The notes under the pieces were generated by a model. The model was not told where the DNA came from, did no database searches, and saw only the letters and a program-made list of their open reading frames with translations. From Aromatoleum buckelii (GTDB lineage: Bacteria > Pseudomonadota > Gammaproteobacteria > Burkholderiales > Rhodocyclaceae), in assembly GCF_012910785.2 (NCBI RefSeq), contig NZ_WTVH02000010.1:124001-188000 (forward strand): a stretch of DNA of 64,000 nt, given 5' to 3'. The position numbers were made by a program, and so were the translations under genes. Below, one piece after another: positions 23,738 through 32,401 of the stretch (the first letter of the stretch is position 1; every line of letters starts with the position of its first letter).

Positions 23738-25366
23738 ATGACGGCTCACGTTGATACGTTCGCGCGCGACAATCTGCCCCCGGTCGCGCAGCAGCCCGAA
23801 TTCCTGTTCGACCTTCCATCGCTGCAGTTCCCGCCGCTTCTGAACTGCGCGACCGAGTTGCTGGACCGCTGGATCGAGCGGGGCCAAGGGGATCGGACCT
23901 GCCTGCGCGCGCCCGGCGGCAGCGACTGGACTTATGCCGATCTGCAACGGCACGCGAACCGCATCGCGCATGTGCTGGTTCGTGACCTCGGCGTCGTCCC
24001 CGGCAACCGGGTGCTGCTGCGCGGGCCGAACAACCCGATGATGGTCGCGTGCTGGTTCGCGGTCATGAAAGTCGGCGCCATCGCGGTGACGACGATGCCG
24101 CTGCTGCGGGCGAAGGAGCTCGGCCAAGTCATCGACAAGGCCCGTGTCACCCATGCGCTGTGCGAGTACGCGCTGCGCGCCGAACTCGAAGACGCTGCGC
24201 GCGCGCATCCGACGCTCGCGCAGCTGCGCTTTTTCAACGGCCCGTCCGGCACCGGCCTCGAAGCGGACATGGCGCACCATTCCGGGCAGTTCGACAACGT
24301 CGCCACTGCGGCCGACGACACCTGTCTTTTTGCCTTCACGTCGGGCACGACCGGTCAGCCGAAAGCGACGATGCATTTTCATCGTGACCTGCTCGCCAGC
24401 TGCGCGTGCTGGCCCGAACACGTGCTGAAAGCGCAGGCCGACGACGTGTTCATGGGCAGTCCGCCGCTGGCGTTCACCTTTGCGCTGGGCGGCCTGGTGT
24501 TGTTCCCGATGAGTGTCGGCGCCTCGACCGTCCTGCTCGAGCAGGCGTCGCCGCCGCAGCTGCTCGATGCGATCGGCGAGTTCGGCGCGACGGTTCTCTT
24601 CACCGCACCGACGTCGTATCGCGCGATGGCCGATGGCGCCCGCGAGCGGCGGCTCGGCGCGCCGCACGGCGGGCCGCTGAGGAAATGCGTGTCCGCCGGT
24701 GAAGTGCTGCCCGCGGCGACACGCGCGCTGTGGAAAGACGCCACCGGCATCGAGCTGATCGACGGCATCGGCGCGACCGAGATGTTCCACATCTTCATCT
24801 CGGCCGACGAAGCCCATGCGCGACCCGGCGCCACCGGCACCGTGGTGCCCGGCTACCGTGCCCGCATCGTCGATGAGGCCGGGCGGGAAGTGCCGCCCGG
24901 CACGCTCGGCCGTCTCGCGGTGAAAGGGCCGACCGGCTGCCGCTACCTCGACGATCCGCGGCAGGCCGACTACGTCAGGGACGGCTGGAACTACACCAGC
25001 GATGCCTACATCATGGATGCCGACGGGTACTTCCATTTCCAGTCGCGCGTCGACGACATGATCGTGTCGGCCGGCTACAACATCGGATCCCCGGAAGTGG
25101 AAGACGCGCTGCTGCAGCATCCGGCCGTCGCCGAGTGCGCGGTGATCGGCGTGCCGGATGCCGAGCGCGGGCAGATCGTCAAAGCCTATGTGGTCATCAG
25201 ACCCGGCCACGAAGCAGGTGCTGCGCTCGTCCGGGAACTGCAGGACTACGTCAAGCGCACGATCGCGCCGTACAAATATCCGCGTGCGGTCGAGTTCCTC
25301 GACCAGCTGCCGCGCACTGAAACCGGTAAGCTGCAGCGGTTCCGGCTGCGCAATCCCGCCCCCTGA
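23738..25366 (+). CDS. Benzoate/2-aminobenzoate-CoA ligase family enzyme
   Basis: A 542-residue AMP-forming ligase with GAGGAG before its ATG. Motifs: FTSGTTGQPKATMHFHRD, GIGATEMFHIFISADEA, YTSDAYIMDADGYFHFQSRV and catalytic lysine in PRTETGKLQRF. The aromatic pocket motifs GIGATEMFHIF are those of benzoate-CoA ligases, and the length and N-terminus (MTAHVDTFARDNLPP) recall 2-aminobenzoate-CoA ligase of A. evansii. Since 2-aminobenzoyl-CoA is the expected product of the neighbouring pathway, this enzyme could re-activate free 2-aminobenzoate. The exact substrate is an inference. Confidence 0.82.
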   Translation: MTAHVDTFARDNLPPVAQQPEFLFDLPSLQFPPLLNCATELLDRWIERGQGDRTCLRAPGGSDWTYADLQRHANRIAHVLVRDLGVVPGNRVLLRGPNNPMMVACWFAVMKVGAIAVTTMPLLRAKELGQVIDKARVTHALCEYALRAELEDAARAHPTLAQLRFFNGPSGTGLEADMAHHSGQFDNVATAADDTCLFAFTSGTTGQPKATMHFHRDLLASCACWPEHVLKAQADDVFMGSPPLAFTFALGGLVLFPMSVGASTVLLEQASPPQLLDAIGEFGATVLFTAPTSYRAMADGARERRLGAPHGGPLRKCVSAGEVLPAATRALWKDATGIELIDGIGATEMFHIFISADEAHARPGATGTVVPGYRARIVDEAGREVPPGTLGRLAVKGPTGCRYLDDPRQADYVRDGWNYTSDAYIMDADGYFHFQSRVDDMIVSAGYNIGSPEVEDALLQHPAVAECAVIGVPDAERGQIVKAYVVIRPGHEAGAALVRELQDYVKRTIAPYKYPRAVEFLDQLPRTETGKLQRFRLRNPAP

Positions 25367-25454
25367 ACGGAACAGCGACAGCGGGGGGCGCACGACGGCG
25401 CCGAGCGGCCGCCGCAATTGCCGCCAATCCATGGAACGACGGGAGGAGATGAGG

Positions 25455-26633
25455 ATGCGCAAGAAACAACAAGAGAAAGCGTGTCGTGCGGTGCTGGCAG
25501 TGGCGATCGGCGTCCTGGTTCCGCTCGGCGCCGCACAGGCCGCGGAGAAAGTCAAAGTGGGCCTGATGCTGCCTTACACCGGCACCTATGCGGCGTTGGG
25601 CAACGCGATCACGAACGGCTTCAAGCAGCACGTCGCCGAGCAGGGCGGCACGCTCGGTGGGCGTGAAGTCGAGTATTTCGTCGTCGACGACGAATCGGAT
25701 CCGTCGAAAGCGACCGAGAACGCGAGCAAGCTGATCAAGCGCGACCAGGTCGACGTCCTCGTCGGCACGGTGCATTCGGGCGTCGCGCTGGCGATGGCGA
25801 AAGTCGCGCGCGACACCAAGACCTTGCTGATCATCCCGAACGCCGGTGCCGACGAGCTGACCGGCCCGCTGTGCGCACCGAACATCTTCCGTTCGTCGTT
25901 CACGAACTGGCAGCCGGCCTATGCAATGGGCAATGTCGCAGCCGAACGCGGCCACAAGAACGCGGTGACGCTGACGTGGAAATACGCTGCCGGCGAGCAG
26001 GCCGTCGCCGGTTTCAAGGAAGCGTTCGAGAAGGCCGGCGGCAAGGTCGCGAAGGAACTCTACCTGCCGTTCCCGAACGTCGAGTTCCAGCCTTTCCTGA
26101 CCGAGATCGCGAATCTCAAGCCGGATGCGGTGTTCGTGTTCTTCGCCGGCGGCGGTGCGGCGAAGTTCGTCAAGGACTACGACGCTGCCGGGCTGAAGAA
26201 GAGTATTCCACTGTATGGTTCGGGCTTCCTCACCGACGGCACGCTCGACGCGATGGGCGGCTCCGGCGAGAGCCTGCTGACGACGCTGCACTACGCCGAC
26301 GGGCTGACGAACGAGAAGGACAAGAGCTTCCGCAGTGCGTACGAGAACGCCTACAAGATGCAGCCCGACGTCTACGCGGTGCAGGGCTACGACGCGGCCC
26401 AATTGCTGCGCTCCGGCCTGGAAGGGGTAAAGGGCAGCAAGCTCGACCAGACGGCGATGATCAAGGCGATGGAGTCGGCGAAGATCGACAGTCCGCGCGG
26501 CGCCTTCACGATGTCGAAGGCGCACAACCCGGTGCAGGACATCTATCTGCGCAAGGTCGAAGGGCGCGACAACAAGCTCGTCGACGTCGCCGAGAAAGCG
26601 CTCGCCGATCCGGCCCGCGGCTGCAAGATGTAA
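25455..26633 (+). CDS. ABC transporter substrate-binding protein (LivK family)
   Basis: A 392-residue periplasmic protein from the ATG at 25455, chosen because GGGAGGAG ends 6 bases before it (other in-frame ATGs at 25431 and 25449 fit less well). A signal peptide (VLAVAIGVLVPLGAAQA|A) is followed by EKVKVGLMLPYTGTYAALGN and the LivK fold; DVLVGTVHSGVALAMAKVA and YAVQGYDAAQLL are family features. Third gene of the plus-strand set after the ligase, so an aromatic acid of the same pathway is the likely ligand. No permease genes follow. Its last 40 codons are repeated in decayed form at 32.15-32.29 kb. Confidence 0.9.
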   Translation: MRKKQQEKACRAVLAVAIGVLVPLGAAQAAEKVKVGLMLPYTGTYAALGNAITNGFKQHVAEQGGTLGGREVEYFVVDDESDPSKATENASKLIKRDQVDVLVGTVHSGVALAMAKVARDTKTLLIIPNAGADELTGPLCAPNIFRSSFTNWQPAYAMGNVAAERGHKNAVTLTWKYAAGEQAVAGFKEAFEKAGGKVAKELYLPFPNVEFQPFLTEIANLKPDAVFVFFAGGGAAKFVKDYDAAGLKKSIPLYGSGFLTDGTLDAMGGSGESLLTTLHYADGLTNEKDKSFRSAYENAYKMQPDVYAVQGYDAAQLLRSGLEGVKGSKLDQTAMIKAMESAKIDSPRGAFTMSKAHNPVQDIYLRKVEGRDNKLVDVAEKALADPARGCKM

Positions 26634-26654
26634 GCGGGCGGGAGGGGGCAGAAC

Positions 26655-26680
26655 GGGGCGCCGGCAAAGGGCGGCGTCCC
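26655..26680 (+). terminator. Stem-loop after the binding-protein gene
   Basis: GGGGCGCCG and CGGCGTCCC form a 9-bp stem with one G-T pair around a 8-base loop, 22 bases past the stop codon, between converging genes. No clear T run follows, so intrinsic termination is possible but not certain. Confidence 0.4.
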
Positions 26681-26750
26681 GCGCCTCGTTTCGTCCGCTT
26701 GCAGCGCGGCGTCGGGAAAGATCGAACCGGCGTCGGGCGAGTGCCGGCCG

Positions 26751-27020
26751 CTAGAGGCCGAGGCCGGCGAGTACCCGATCCGTGTCGGACATGTCGCCGA
26801 TCAGCTTCCGGTACGGGAGCGGATGCTCCTTGATCAGCGTCGGCGCCGCGATCAGGTGATGCCGGCGGATCAGCTCGGGCTCCTGATACAGATCGTGGAC
26901 CTCGAGCTGATAGCGACCTTCCAGATATGCTTCGCAGATCGCCTTGATATTCGCGATCGAACGCAGCGAATTCGGCGTCGTGCCGGTGACGTAGAGCTTC
27001 AGGATGTACTGCTCTGGCAT
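26751..27020 (-). CDS. kaiB: KaiB-like thioredoxin-fold protein (second copy)
   Basis: An 89-residue KaiB-domain protein: YILKLYVTGTTPNSLRSIAN, then LEGRYQLEVHDLYQEPEL, the proline in IAAPTLIKEHPLP, and IGDMSDTDRVLAGLGL at the end. KaiB proteins switch folds and bind KaiC in the cyanobacterial clock; in proteobacteria they act with KaiC in stress or timing functions that are poorly known. The ATG at 27020 lacks a clear ribosome site; a TTG at 27053 overlapping the preceding stop would add 11 residues and couple translation to the first kaiB. Confidence 0.88.
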   Translation of the reverse strand: MPEQYILKLYVTGTTPNSLRSIANIKAICEAYLEGRYQLEVHDLYQEPELIRRHHLIAAPTLIKEHPLPYRKLIGDMSDTDRVLAGLGL

Positions 27021-27049
27021 GGGCAAGCCGCGCGGCGCAGTCGAAGCGC

Positions 27050-27349
27050 TCAATGGTGGGGCTTCAACTGCAATCCGACCAGCACTTTTTCCGTGTTCGA
27101 CAGATCGCCGATGATCTTCTTGATCGGCTCGGGCAGGCGCCGCACGAGCGTCGGGATCGCGATGATCTCGTCCCCCTTGGCGAGCTGGGGACGCTCGAGC
27201 AGGTCGATGATTTCGATCTGGTAGCGTCCCTCGAGATGTTCCTCGCAGATTCTTTTCAGGTTTGCAAACGCTGCGACCGACTTGGGCGTCTGCCCGGCCA
27301 CATACAGCCGCAGTTCGTAGAACCCCTCGTCAGCGGTGCCGGGCATCAT
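27050..27349 (-). CDS. kaiB: KaiB-like thioredoxin-fold protein (first copy)
   Basis: A 99-residue KaiB-family protein: [74 protein letters not shown]. It is clearly a paralogue of the next gene and shares its motif order. Its ATG overlaps the kaiC stop codon (ATGATG), indicating translational coupling in a kaiC-kaiB-kaiB operon. The two copies differ at many surface positions and may form different complexes with KaiC. Confidence 0.9.
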   Translation of the reverse strand: MMPGTADEGFYELRLYVAGQTPKSVAAFANLKRICEEHLEGRYQIEIIDLLERPQLAKGDEIIAIPTLVRRLPEPIKKIIGDLSNTEKVLVGLQLKPHH

Positions 27350-29118
27350 TCCCCCTTCCCTTGCCGGGCGGCGAAAGGCCCTTTCTTGCGCTGTGTCGCC
27401 ATCCGGTCGCGGTCCTCGGAAAAGCGCGCGTCTCGCCCCTGTTCGGCCTTAAGCGCCGTGTCGAAGGCGGCCGCTTCTGCGGCCAGTTCCGCATGCAGTG
27501 CTGCCACCTGCGCTTCGATCGCGTGTCGCTTGTGCTCCAGCCTGACGCGCGTGAGCTCCAGCTGCGCGGTGCGGTCGAGCTGCGCCTCGCGGGTCTGCGC
27601 TTCGCGCGCGAGGCGGGCCGAGCCGGTAAGCACGCCTTCGGGCCCGGTGTAGACCTCGATCAGGTCGATGCCCCGCTCGGAGAGAACGAATTCCCTGATC
27701 TGGTTCGAATGAGCCATGCCGCGGGACTTGAGGATATACATTGCGCGGTTGCGCTCACCGTCCGTCTCGATGTCCCGTAGCAGCAGCCAGGCATCGATGA
27801 TCGACGAAATTTCGGTCTCGGTGCGCTCCAGATTGTCGATCGCGCTCCCGCTCGTCAGGCTCGTGAAGACCGCGGTGATCCCTTCCGTCTTCAGATAATC
27901 GACCAGGCGGGTGAACATCGCCCTGACTTCGATCTGGGTGCCGAGCGACATGAAGTTCGAGATCGGGTCGACGATCACCATGCGCGGCCTGAACGTCCGG
28001 ATGGTTTTGTACATCAGCGCGAGATGCATCTCGAGCCCGAGCTGCGTCGGGCGCGCATTGTGAAAGGCCAGCAGGCCACCCTCGAGGCACGCGGCGAGGT
28101 CGACCCCGATCGAACGCATGTTGCGCAGGATCTGCTGTTGCGACTCCTCGAACGCGAAGTACAGGCAACGCTCGCCGCGCGCGCACGAGGCCTGCGCGAA
28201 ATGCGCCGCGATGCTCGATTTTCCCGAGCCCGCTGTGCCCGACAGCAGCACGCTGCTGCCGCGGTAGAGGCCTTTGCCCTCGAGCATCGCGTCGAGCTGG
28301 GCGATGCCGGTGGAGATGCGTTCGTCCGACGCTTCGTGCTCGAGTCCGACCGAGGTGATCGGCAGCACCGTGAAGCCGCGATCGATCAGGAACGGATATT
28401 CGTTGGAGCCGTGGCTCGAGCCGCGGTACTTGACGATGCGCAGGCGCCGCGTCGCGACCTGCTCGGCCATTCGCACGTCGAGCAGGATCACGCAGTCGGA
28501 GACATATTCCTCGAGCCCGTGGCGCGTCAGCGTGCCCGCGCCGCGCTCGCCGGTGATGACCGCAGTGAGGCCTCTTTGCTTCAGCCAGCGAAACAGGCGC
28601 CGCAGTTCGGCGCGCAGGATGAACTCGTTCGGCAGCGCGGCGAACAGGGCTTCGAGGGTATCGAGCACGATGCGCTTGGCGCCGACCTGGTCAACGGCGT
28701 AGCCGAGCCGGATGAACAGCGCCTCGAGATCATATTCGCCGGTTTCCTCGATCTCGCTGCGCTCGAGGTAGATATGCTCGATCGCGAGCTTGCCCTGGGC
28801 GCTCAGCGCCGCGAGGTCGAAGCCGACCGAGGCCGCGTTTCGGATCAGTTCGTCCGGTGTTTCTTCGAACGCGACGAATACCCCCGGTTCGTCGAATTCC
28901 GCCGCGCCGCGTGCGAGGAATTCCATGCCGAACAGCGTCTTGCCGCAGCCCGCCGATCCGCAAACAAGGGTCGGCCGGCCGCGTGGCAACCCCCCTCTGG
29001 TGATGTCGTCGAAGCCGTCGATTCCGGTCGGGGCTTTTTCCAGGGGAGCCGGATCGATATCGGAATAATTGCGCATGCTGGACGTGATTTCCTGCTGAAT
29101 GTCGTCTTTTTCTTGCAT
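27346..29118 (-). CDS. kaiC: KaiC-like double-domain ATPase/kinase
   Basis: A 590-residue protein with two RecA-type KaiC domains. CI has Walker A GSAGCGKT (54-61) and the catalytic Glu pair in [10 protein letters not shown] (85-86); CII has GTAGSGKS (294-301) and FAFEESQQQ (324-325). The site of the cyanobacterial phospho-residues Ser431/Thr432 aligns with ISSIID, giving Ser438/Ser439, so autophosphorylation is possible. About 70 residues beyond the usual C-terminus form a likely coiled coil (Ala/Glu/Arg rich, residues 500-565). No kaiA gene is seen. Followed by two overlapping kaiB genes and divergent from a PAS-GGDEF-EAL gene. Confidence 0.93.
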   Translation of the reverse strand: MQEKDDIQQEITSSMRNYSDIDPAPLEKAPTGIDGFDDITRGGLPRGRPTLVCGSAGCGKTLFGMEFLARGAAEFDEPGVFVAFEETPDELIRNAASVGFDLAALSAQGKLAIEHIYLERSEIEETGEYDLEALFIRLGYAVDQVGAKRIVLDTLEALFAALPNEFILRAELRRLFRWLKQRGLTAVITGERGAGTLTRHGLEEYVSDCVILLDVRMAEQVATRRLRIVKYRGSSHGSNEYPFLIDRGFTVLPITSVGLEHEASDERISTGIAQLDAMLEGKGLYRGSSVLLSGTAGSGKSSIAAHFAQASCARGERCLYFAFEESQQQILRNMRSIGVDLAACLEGGLLAFHNARPTQLGLEMHLALMYKTIRTFRPRMVIVDPISNFMSLGTQIEVRAMFTRLVDYLKTEGITAVFTSLTSGSAIDNLERTETEISSIIDAWLLLRDIETDGERNRAMYILKSRGMAHSNQIREFVLSERGIDLIEVYTGPEGVLTGSARLAREAQTREAQLDRTAQLELTRVRLEHKRHAIEAQVAALHAELAAEAAAFDTALKAEQGRDARFSEDRDRMATQRKKGPFAARQGKGE

Positions 29119-29230
29119 CTTTTACAGATACTACTTCGTATGGAGCTGGGCTCCACGAAAAACGAAAATTGTTTCCCGGCGCGAAACTACACTAAGCTCT
29201 CGCACCAGGCAAACGCCCACCTCTACCCAC

Positions 29231-32146
29231 GTGACGACTTCAAAAGCCCCCGATCCCGCCGCCATGATTGCCGCTCTCCAGGGGCGCCTGGCCGAGCTGG
29301 AAGAGACGCTCGAGGCGATCCGGAGCAGGAGCGTCGATGCCCTGGTCGTCAACGAGGAGGTGGGGGACAGCATCTTTATCCTCTCCGGCGCCGAGGACAG
29401 CTATCGAGTGCTGGTCGAGGAGATGAACGAGGGTGCGGCGACCGTCGCGCTCGACGGCACGATTCTCTATTGCAACGGCAGCTTCGGCGAAATCATCGGC
29501 CTGCCGACGGCACGAATTGTCGGCTCGCCGATACACGCGTACGTCGACCCGCGCGACCGGATGGTGATGGAGGCGCTGCTCGAGAAAGGGGCCGCCGAAA
29601 AATCGAAGGACGAAATCAGGCTCGCCACCGCGCGGGACGACACCATCCCGGTCTACGCGTCAGTCAGCAAAGCCTGCATCGACGGCATCCCGCTGCTGTG
29701 CGTCGTGCTCACCGACCTTACCGAGCAGAAGCACACCGAAGCTTTCCTCGCGTCGCAGCGGCTGGCCGCGTCGATCCTCGAGCAGGCCGCCGAAGCAACC
29801 ATCATGTGCGACGCGGACGGGCGGGTCGTCCGGGCCAACACGCAGGCTTATCGCCTCGCCGGTCGCAACCCTTTGTACCTGCCTTTCGACGAAGCGTTTC
29901 CGCTCGCCTCCAGCGGGCGGGACAGGGGCTTTTCATTGCGTGCGGTTCGGGCAGGGGAAACCGTCCGGGGCCTCGAGGCGGCATTGAGCAACGCCCGCGG
30001 GGACGCGATCGATGTGCTGGTCAGTGCCAATCGGGTGAACGACGGAAAAGGCCGGTCCCTCGGCTGTGCCGTGACGCTGATGGATGTGACGGAGAAACGA
30101 AGCGCCGAACGTCAGTTGCAGCAAACCCAGGCGCAGTTGCAGGCGTCGGCCGAAATCGCGCAGCTCGGTTTCTGGGAGCGGGATCTGGAGACCGACCGGA
30201 TGCATGTGTCGGTCCAATGTAAACAACATATCGGCTATGCCGAGGATGAGCTGAACGGCGAATTTTCGGACTTTATCCGTCTCTTGCATCCCGAGGAACG
30301 CCAGAGCGTCATCGACGCGATGGACCAGTACATCGAGGCCCCTTCACCCGCGCGAGAGCTGGAATTCCGCTTGCGGCACAAGAACGGCAGCGATCGCTGG
30401 ATCCTGTGCCGCCTGTCGCTGGCCGAGGAAAGCGGCGGGCAGCGCAAGCTCAGAGGCGTCCACCTCGACATCACCAGGAGCCGGCGCACCGAGGAAGAGC
30501 TGCGCCTCGCGGCGCGCGCACTGGAAAGCGCCGGCGAAGGGGTCATGATTTCGCAGGGCGGCCGGATCCTCTCCGTCAACCGCGCGTTTACGGCGATCAC
30601 CGGCTATCCGGCCGAGGAAGTGATCGGACGAAAGTACGACATGCTGTACGCCGAAACGCCGCGGCCCGAGCAGCTCGAGGCGCAACGCGCCGCGCTGCGC
30701 AGCACCGGCGCGTGGCAGGGCGAGATCTCGGCCCGGCGCAGGAGTGGCGAGGTGTATCTCGCCTGGGCCAGCCTGAGCGTGGTGGCCGATAGCGGCGGGC
30801 GCCACTACGTCGCCGTCTTCTCCGACATTTCGTTGAATCGCGCCGTCGAGGAGCGGCTGCACTACCTGGCGCATCACGACAGCCTCACCGGTCTGCCCAA
30901 TCGCGCCCTTTTCCAGGAACGGCTGCAGGATATGGTGGTGCGGGCACAACGACACAATTCGCGCTTTGCAGTGCTGTGCATCGACCTCGATCACTTCAAG
31001 CCGATCAACGATGCGCTCGGCCACGAGGTCGGCGACCAGGTGCTGCAGGGGGTGGCGCAGCGACTGAGCTGTTGCCTGCGCAAGTCCGACACCGTCGCGC
31101 GACTCGGGGGCGACGAGTTCATGGTGCTGCTCGACGAGCTGCACGACGTCGACGAGGCAGGCTGGATGGCCCAGAACATGGTGGAGTTGCTCGCCGAACC
31201 GTTCAATCTGGCCGGCCAGCGGCTGCGCCTGTCGGCCAGCATCGGCATCGCCTGCTATCCGCTCGACGGCAAGTCCGCCGACATGCTGCGACGCCACGCC
31301 GATCAGGCGATGTACATTGCCAAGGGCCAGGGAAAGAACGCCTATAGTTTCTTCTCGGGCGGCATGAGCCAGCAGGCCAGGGAGCGGCTCTTCCTGACGA
31401 ACAGTCTGCGCGGCGCGGTCGAGCGCGACGAGCTGGTGCTCAACTACCAGCCGCGCATCTGCATGCAAAGCGGGACGGTGGTCGGTGCCGAGGCGCTGGT
31501 GCGCTGGCAGAGTCCGGAGCACGGACTGATCCTGCCGACGCGGTTCATCGGACTCGCGGAAGAAACCGGAATGATCGAACCGATCGGCGAATGGGTGCTG
31601 AAGACCGCGTGCCGGCAGATGGCCCAGTGGCAAGCGCGCTACGGCAGACCGGGGTTCATCAGCGTCAATCTGTCGCCGCGCCAATTCAACCAGAAGAAAC
31701 TGGCGGACCGGATCGCCGCGTTGATCGAAGAGACCGGTCTCGAGCCGACCATGCTGGAGCTGGAAATCACCGAGAGCATGGTGATGGGCGATCCGGAAAA
31801 AGCGCAAGAGACGCTATCGAGACTGGCCCGCCTCGGCGTGCGTGTGTCGCTGGACGATTTCGGCACCGGCTATTCATCGCTCAGTCACCTGCGGCAGTTC
31901 CCGCTCCAGCACCTGAAGATCGACAAGTCGTTCATCAGCGATCTGCCCGGCGATGCCGATGCGGAGGCGGTGACCCGCGCGATCCTCGGGCTGGCGTCGA
32001 GTCTCAGGCTCGGCTGCACCGCGGAAGGAGTCGAGACGCCGGCGCAGCGAGACTTCCTCGCGCAGGAGGGGTGCGAGGCCTGGCAGGGCTATCTGTTCAG
32101 CAAGCCGGTGCTGCCCGAAGCACTCGCGGAAATGCTGTGGAATTGA
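29231..32146 (+). CDS. Multi-PAS GGDEF-EAL cyclic-di-GMP signalling protein
   Basis: About 971 residues from the GTG at 29231; an ATG at 29264 and a longer reading from 29099 are alternatives, the last overlapping the start of kaiC. An N-terminal coiled segment is followed by several PAS domains (for example VEEMNEGAATVALDGTILYC, and ALESAGEGVMISQGGRILSV), then GGDEF with intact RLGGDEFMVLL (about residue 625) and EAL with GAEALVRWQ (about 753) and LDDFGTGYSSLSHL. Both cyclase and phosphodiesterase signatures are intact. No transmembrane helix is seen, so it is probably cytoplasmic. Divergent from kaiC, it may link the Kai proteins to c-di-GMP. Confidence 0.9.
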   Translation: MTTSKAPDPAAMIAALQGRLAELEETLEAIRSRSVDALVVNEEVGDSIFILSGAEDSYRVLVEEMNEGAATVALDGTILYCNGSFGEIIGLPTARIVGSPIHAYVDPRDRMVMEALLEKGAAEKSKDEIRLATARDDTIPVYASVSKACIDGIPLLCVVLTDLTEQKHTEAFLASQRLAASILEQAAEATIMCDADGRVVRANTQAYRLAGRNPLYLPFDEAFPLASSGRDRGFSLRAVRAGETVRGLEAALSNARGDAIDVLVSANRVNDGKGRSLGCAVTLMDVTEKRSAERQLQQTQAQLQASAEIAQLGFWERDLETDRMHVSVQCKQHIGYAEDELNGEFSDFIRLLHPEERQSVIDAMDQYIEAPSPARELEFRLRHKNGSDRWILCRLSLAEESGGQRKLRGVHLDITRSRRTEEELRLAARALESAGEGVMISQGGRILSVNRAFTAITGYPAEEVIGRKYDMLYAETPRPEQLEAQRAALRSTGAWQGEISARRRSGEVYLAWASLSVVADSGGRHYVAVFSDISLNRAVEERLHYLAHHDSLTGLPNRALFQERLQDMVVRAQRHNSRFAVLCIDLDHFKPINDALGHEVGDQVLQGVAQRLSCCLRKSDTVARLGGDEFMVLLDELHDVDEAGWMAQNMVELLAEPFNLAGQRLRLSASIGIACYPLDGKSADMLRRHADQAMYIAKGQGKNAYSFFSGGMSQQARERLFLTNSLRGAVERDELVLNYQPRICMQSGTVVGAEALVRWQSPEHGLILPTRFIGLAEETGMIEPIGEWVLKTACRQMAQWQARYGRPGFISVNLSPRQFNQKKLADRIAALIEETGLEPTMLELEITESMVMGDPEKAQETLSRLARLGVRVSLDDFGTGYSSLSHLRQFPLQHLKIDKSFISDLPGDADAEAVTRAILGLASSLRLGCTAEGVETPAQRDFLAQEGCEAWQGYLFSKPVLPEALAEMLWN

Positions 32147-32147
32147 A

Positions 32148-32288
32148 GCGGCCGCGCCCTTGAAAGGGGGCGAGGCGCGCAGCCCGATGCAGGACATCGA
32201 CCTGCGCAAAGTCGAGGGGCGCGAAAACAAGCTTGTCGGCGTCGCCGAAAAGACGCTTGCCGATCAGGCCCGCATCTGCTGCAGGTAA
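32148..32288 (+). pseudogene. Decayed 3' fragment of a LivK-type binding-protein gene
   Basis: Starting one base after the GGDEF-EAL stop, 47 codons end in TAA and resemble the end of the binding-protein gene at 25455-26633: SPMQDIDLRKVEGRENKL against NPVQDIYLRKVEGRDNKL, and then VAEKTLADQAR against VAEKALADPAR. The match continues to the stop and one or two codons beyond. There is no start or signal peptide, so this is a remnant of a duplicated gene. Confidence 0.85.
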
Positions 32289-32401
32289 GCGCTTTCCTTC
32301 ACCCCTCCCGGGTGGGGGGGGTGGCGGGGACGGTGCGTCGTTATATTCACTCCATGTTCAGCAGCCCCGGTCTCCCGGCGGCTCGTGCAAGGAGGAAGAC
32401 C

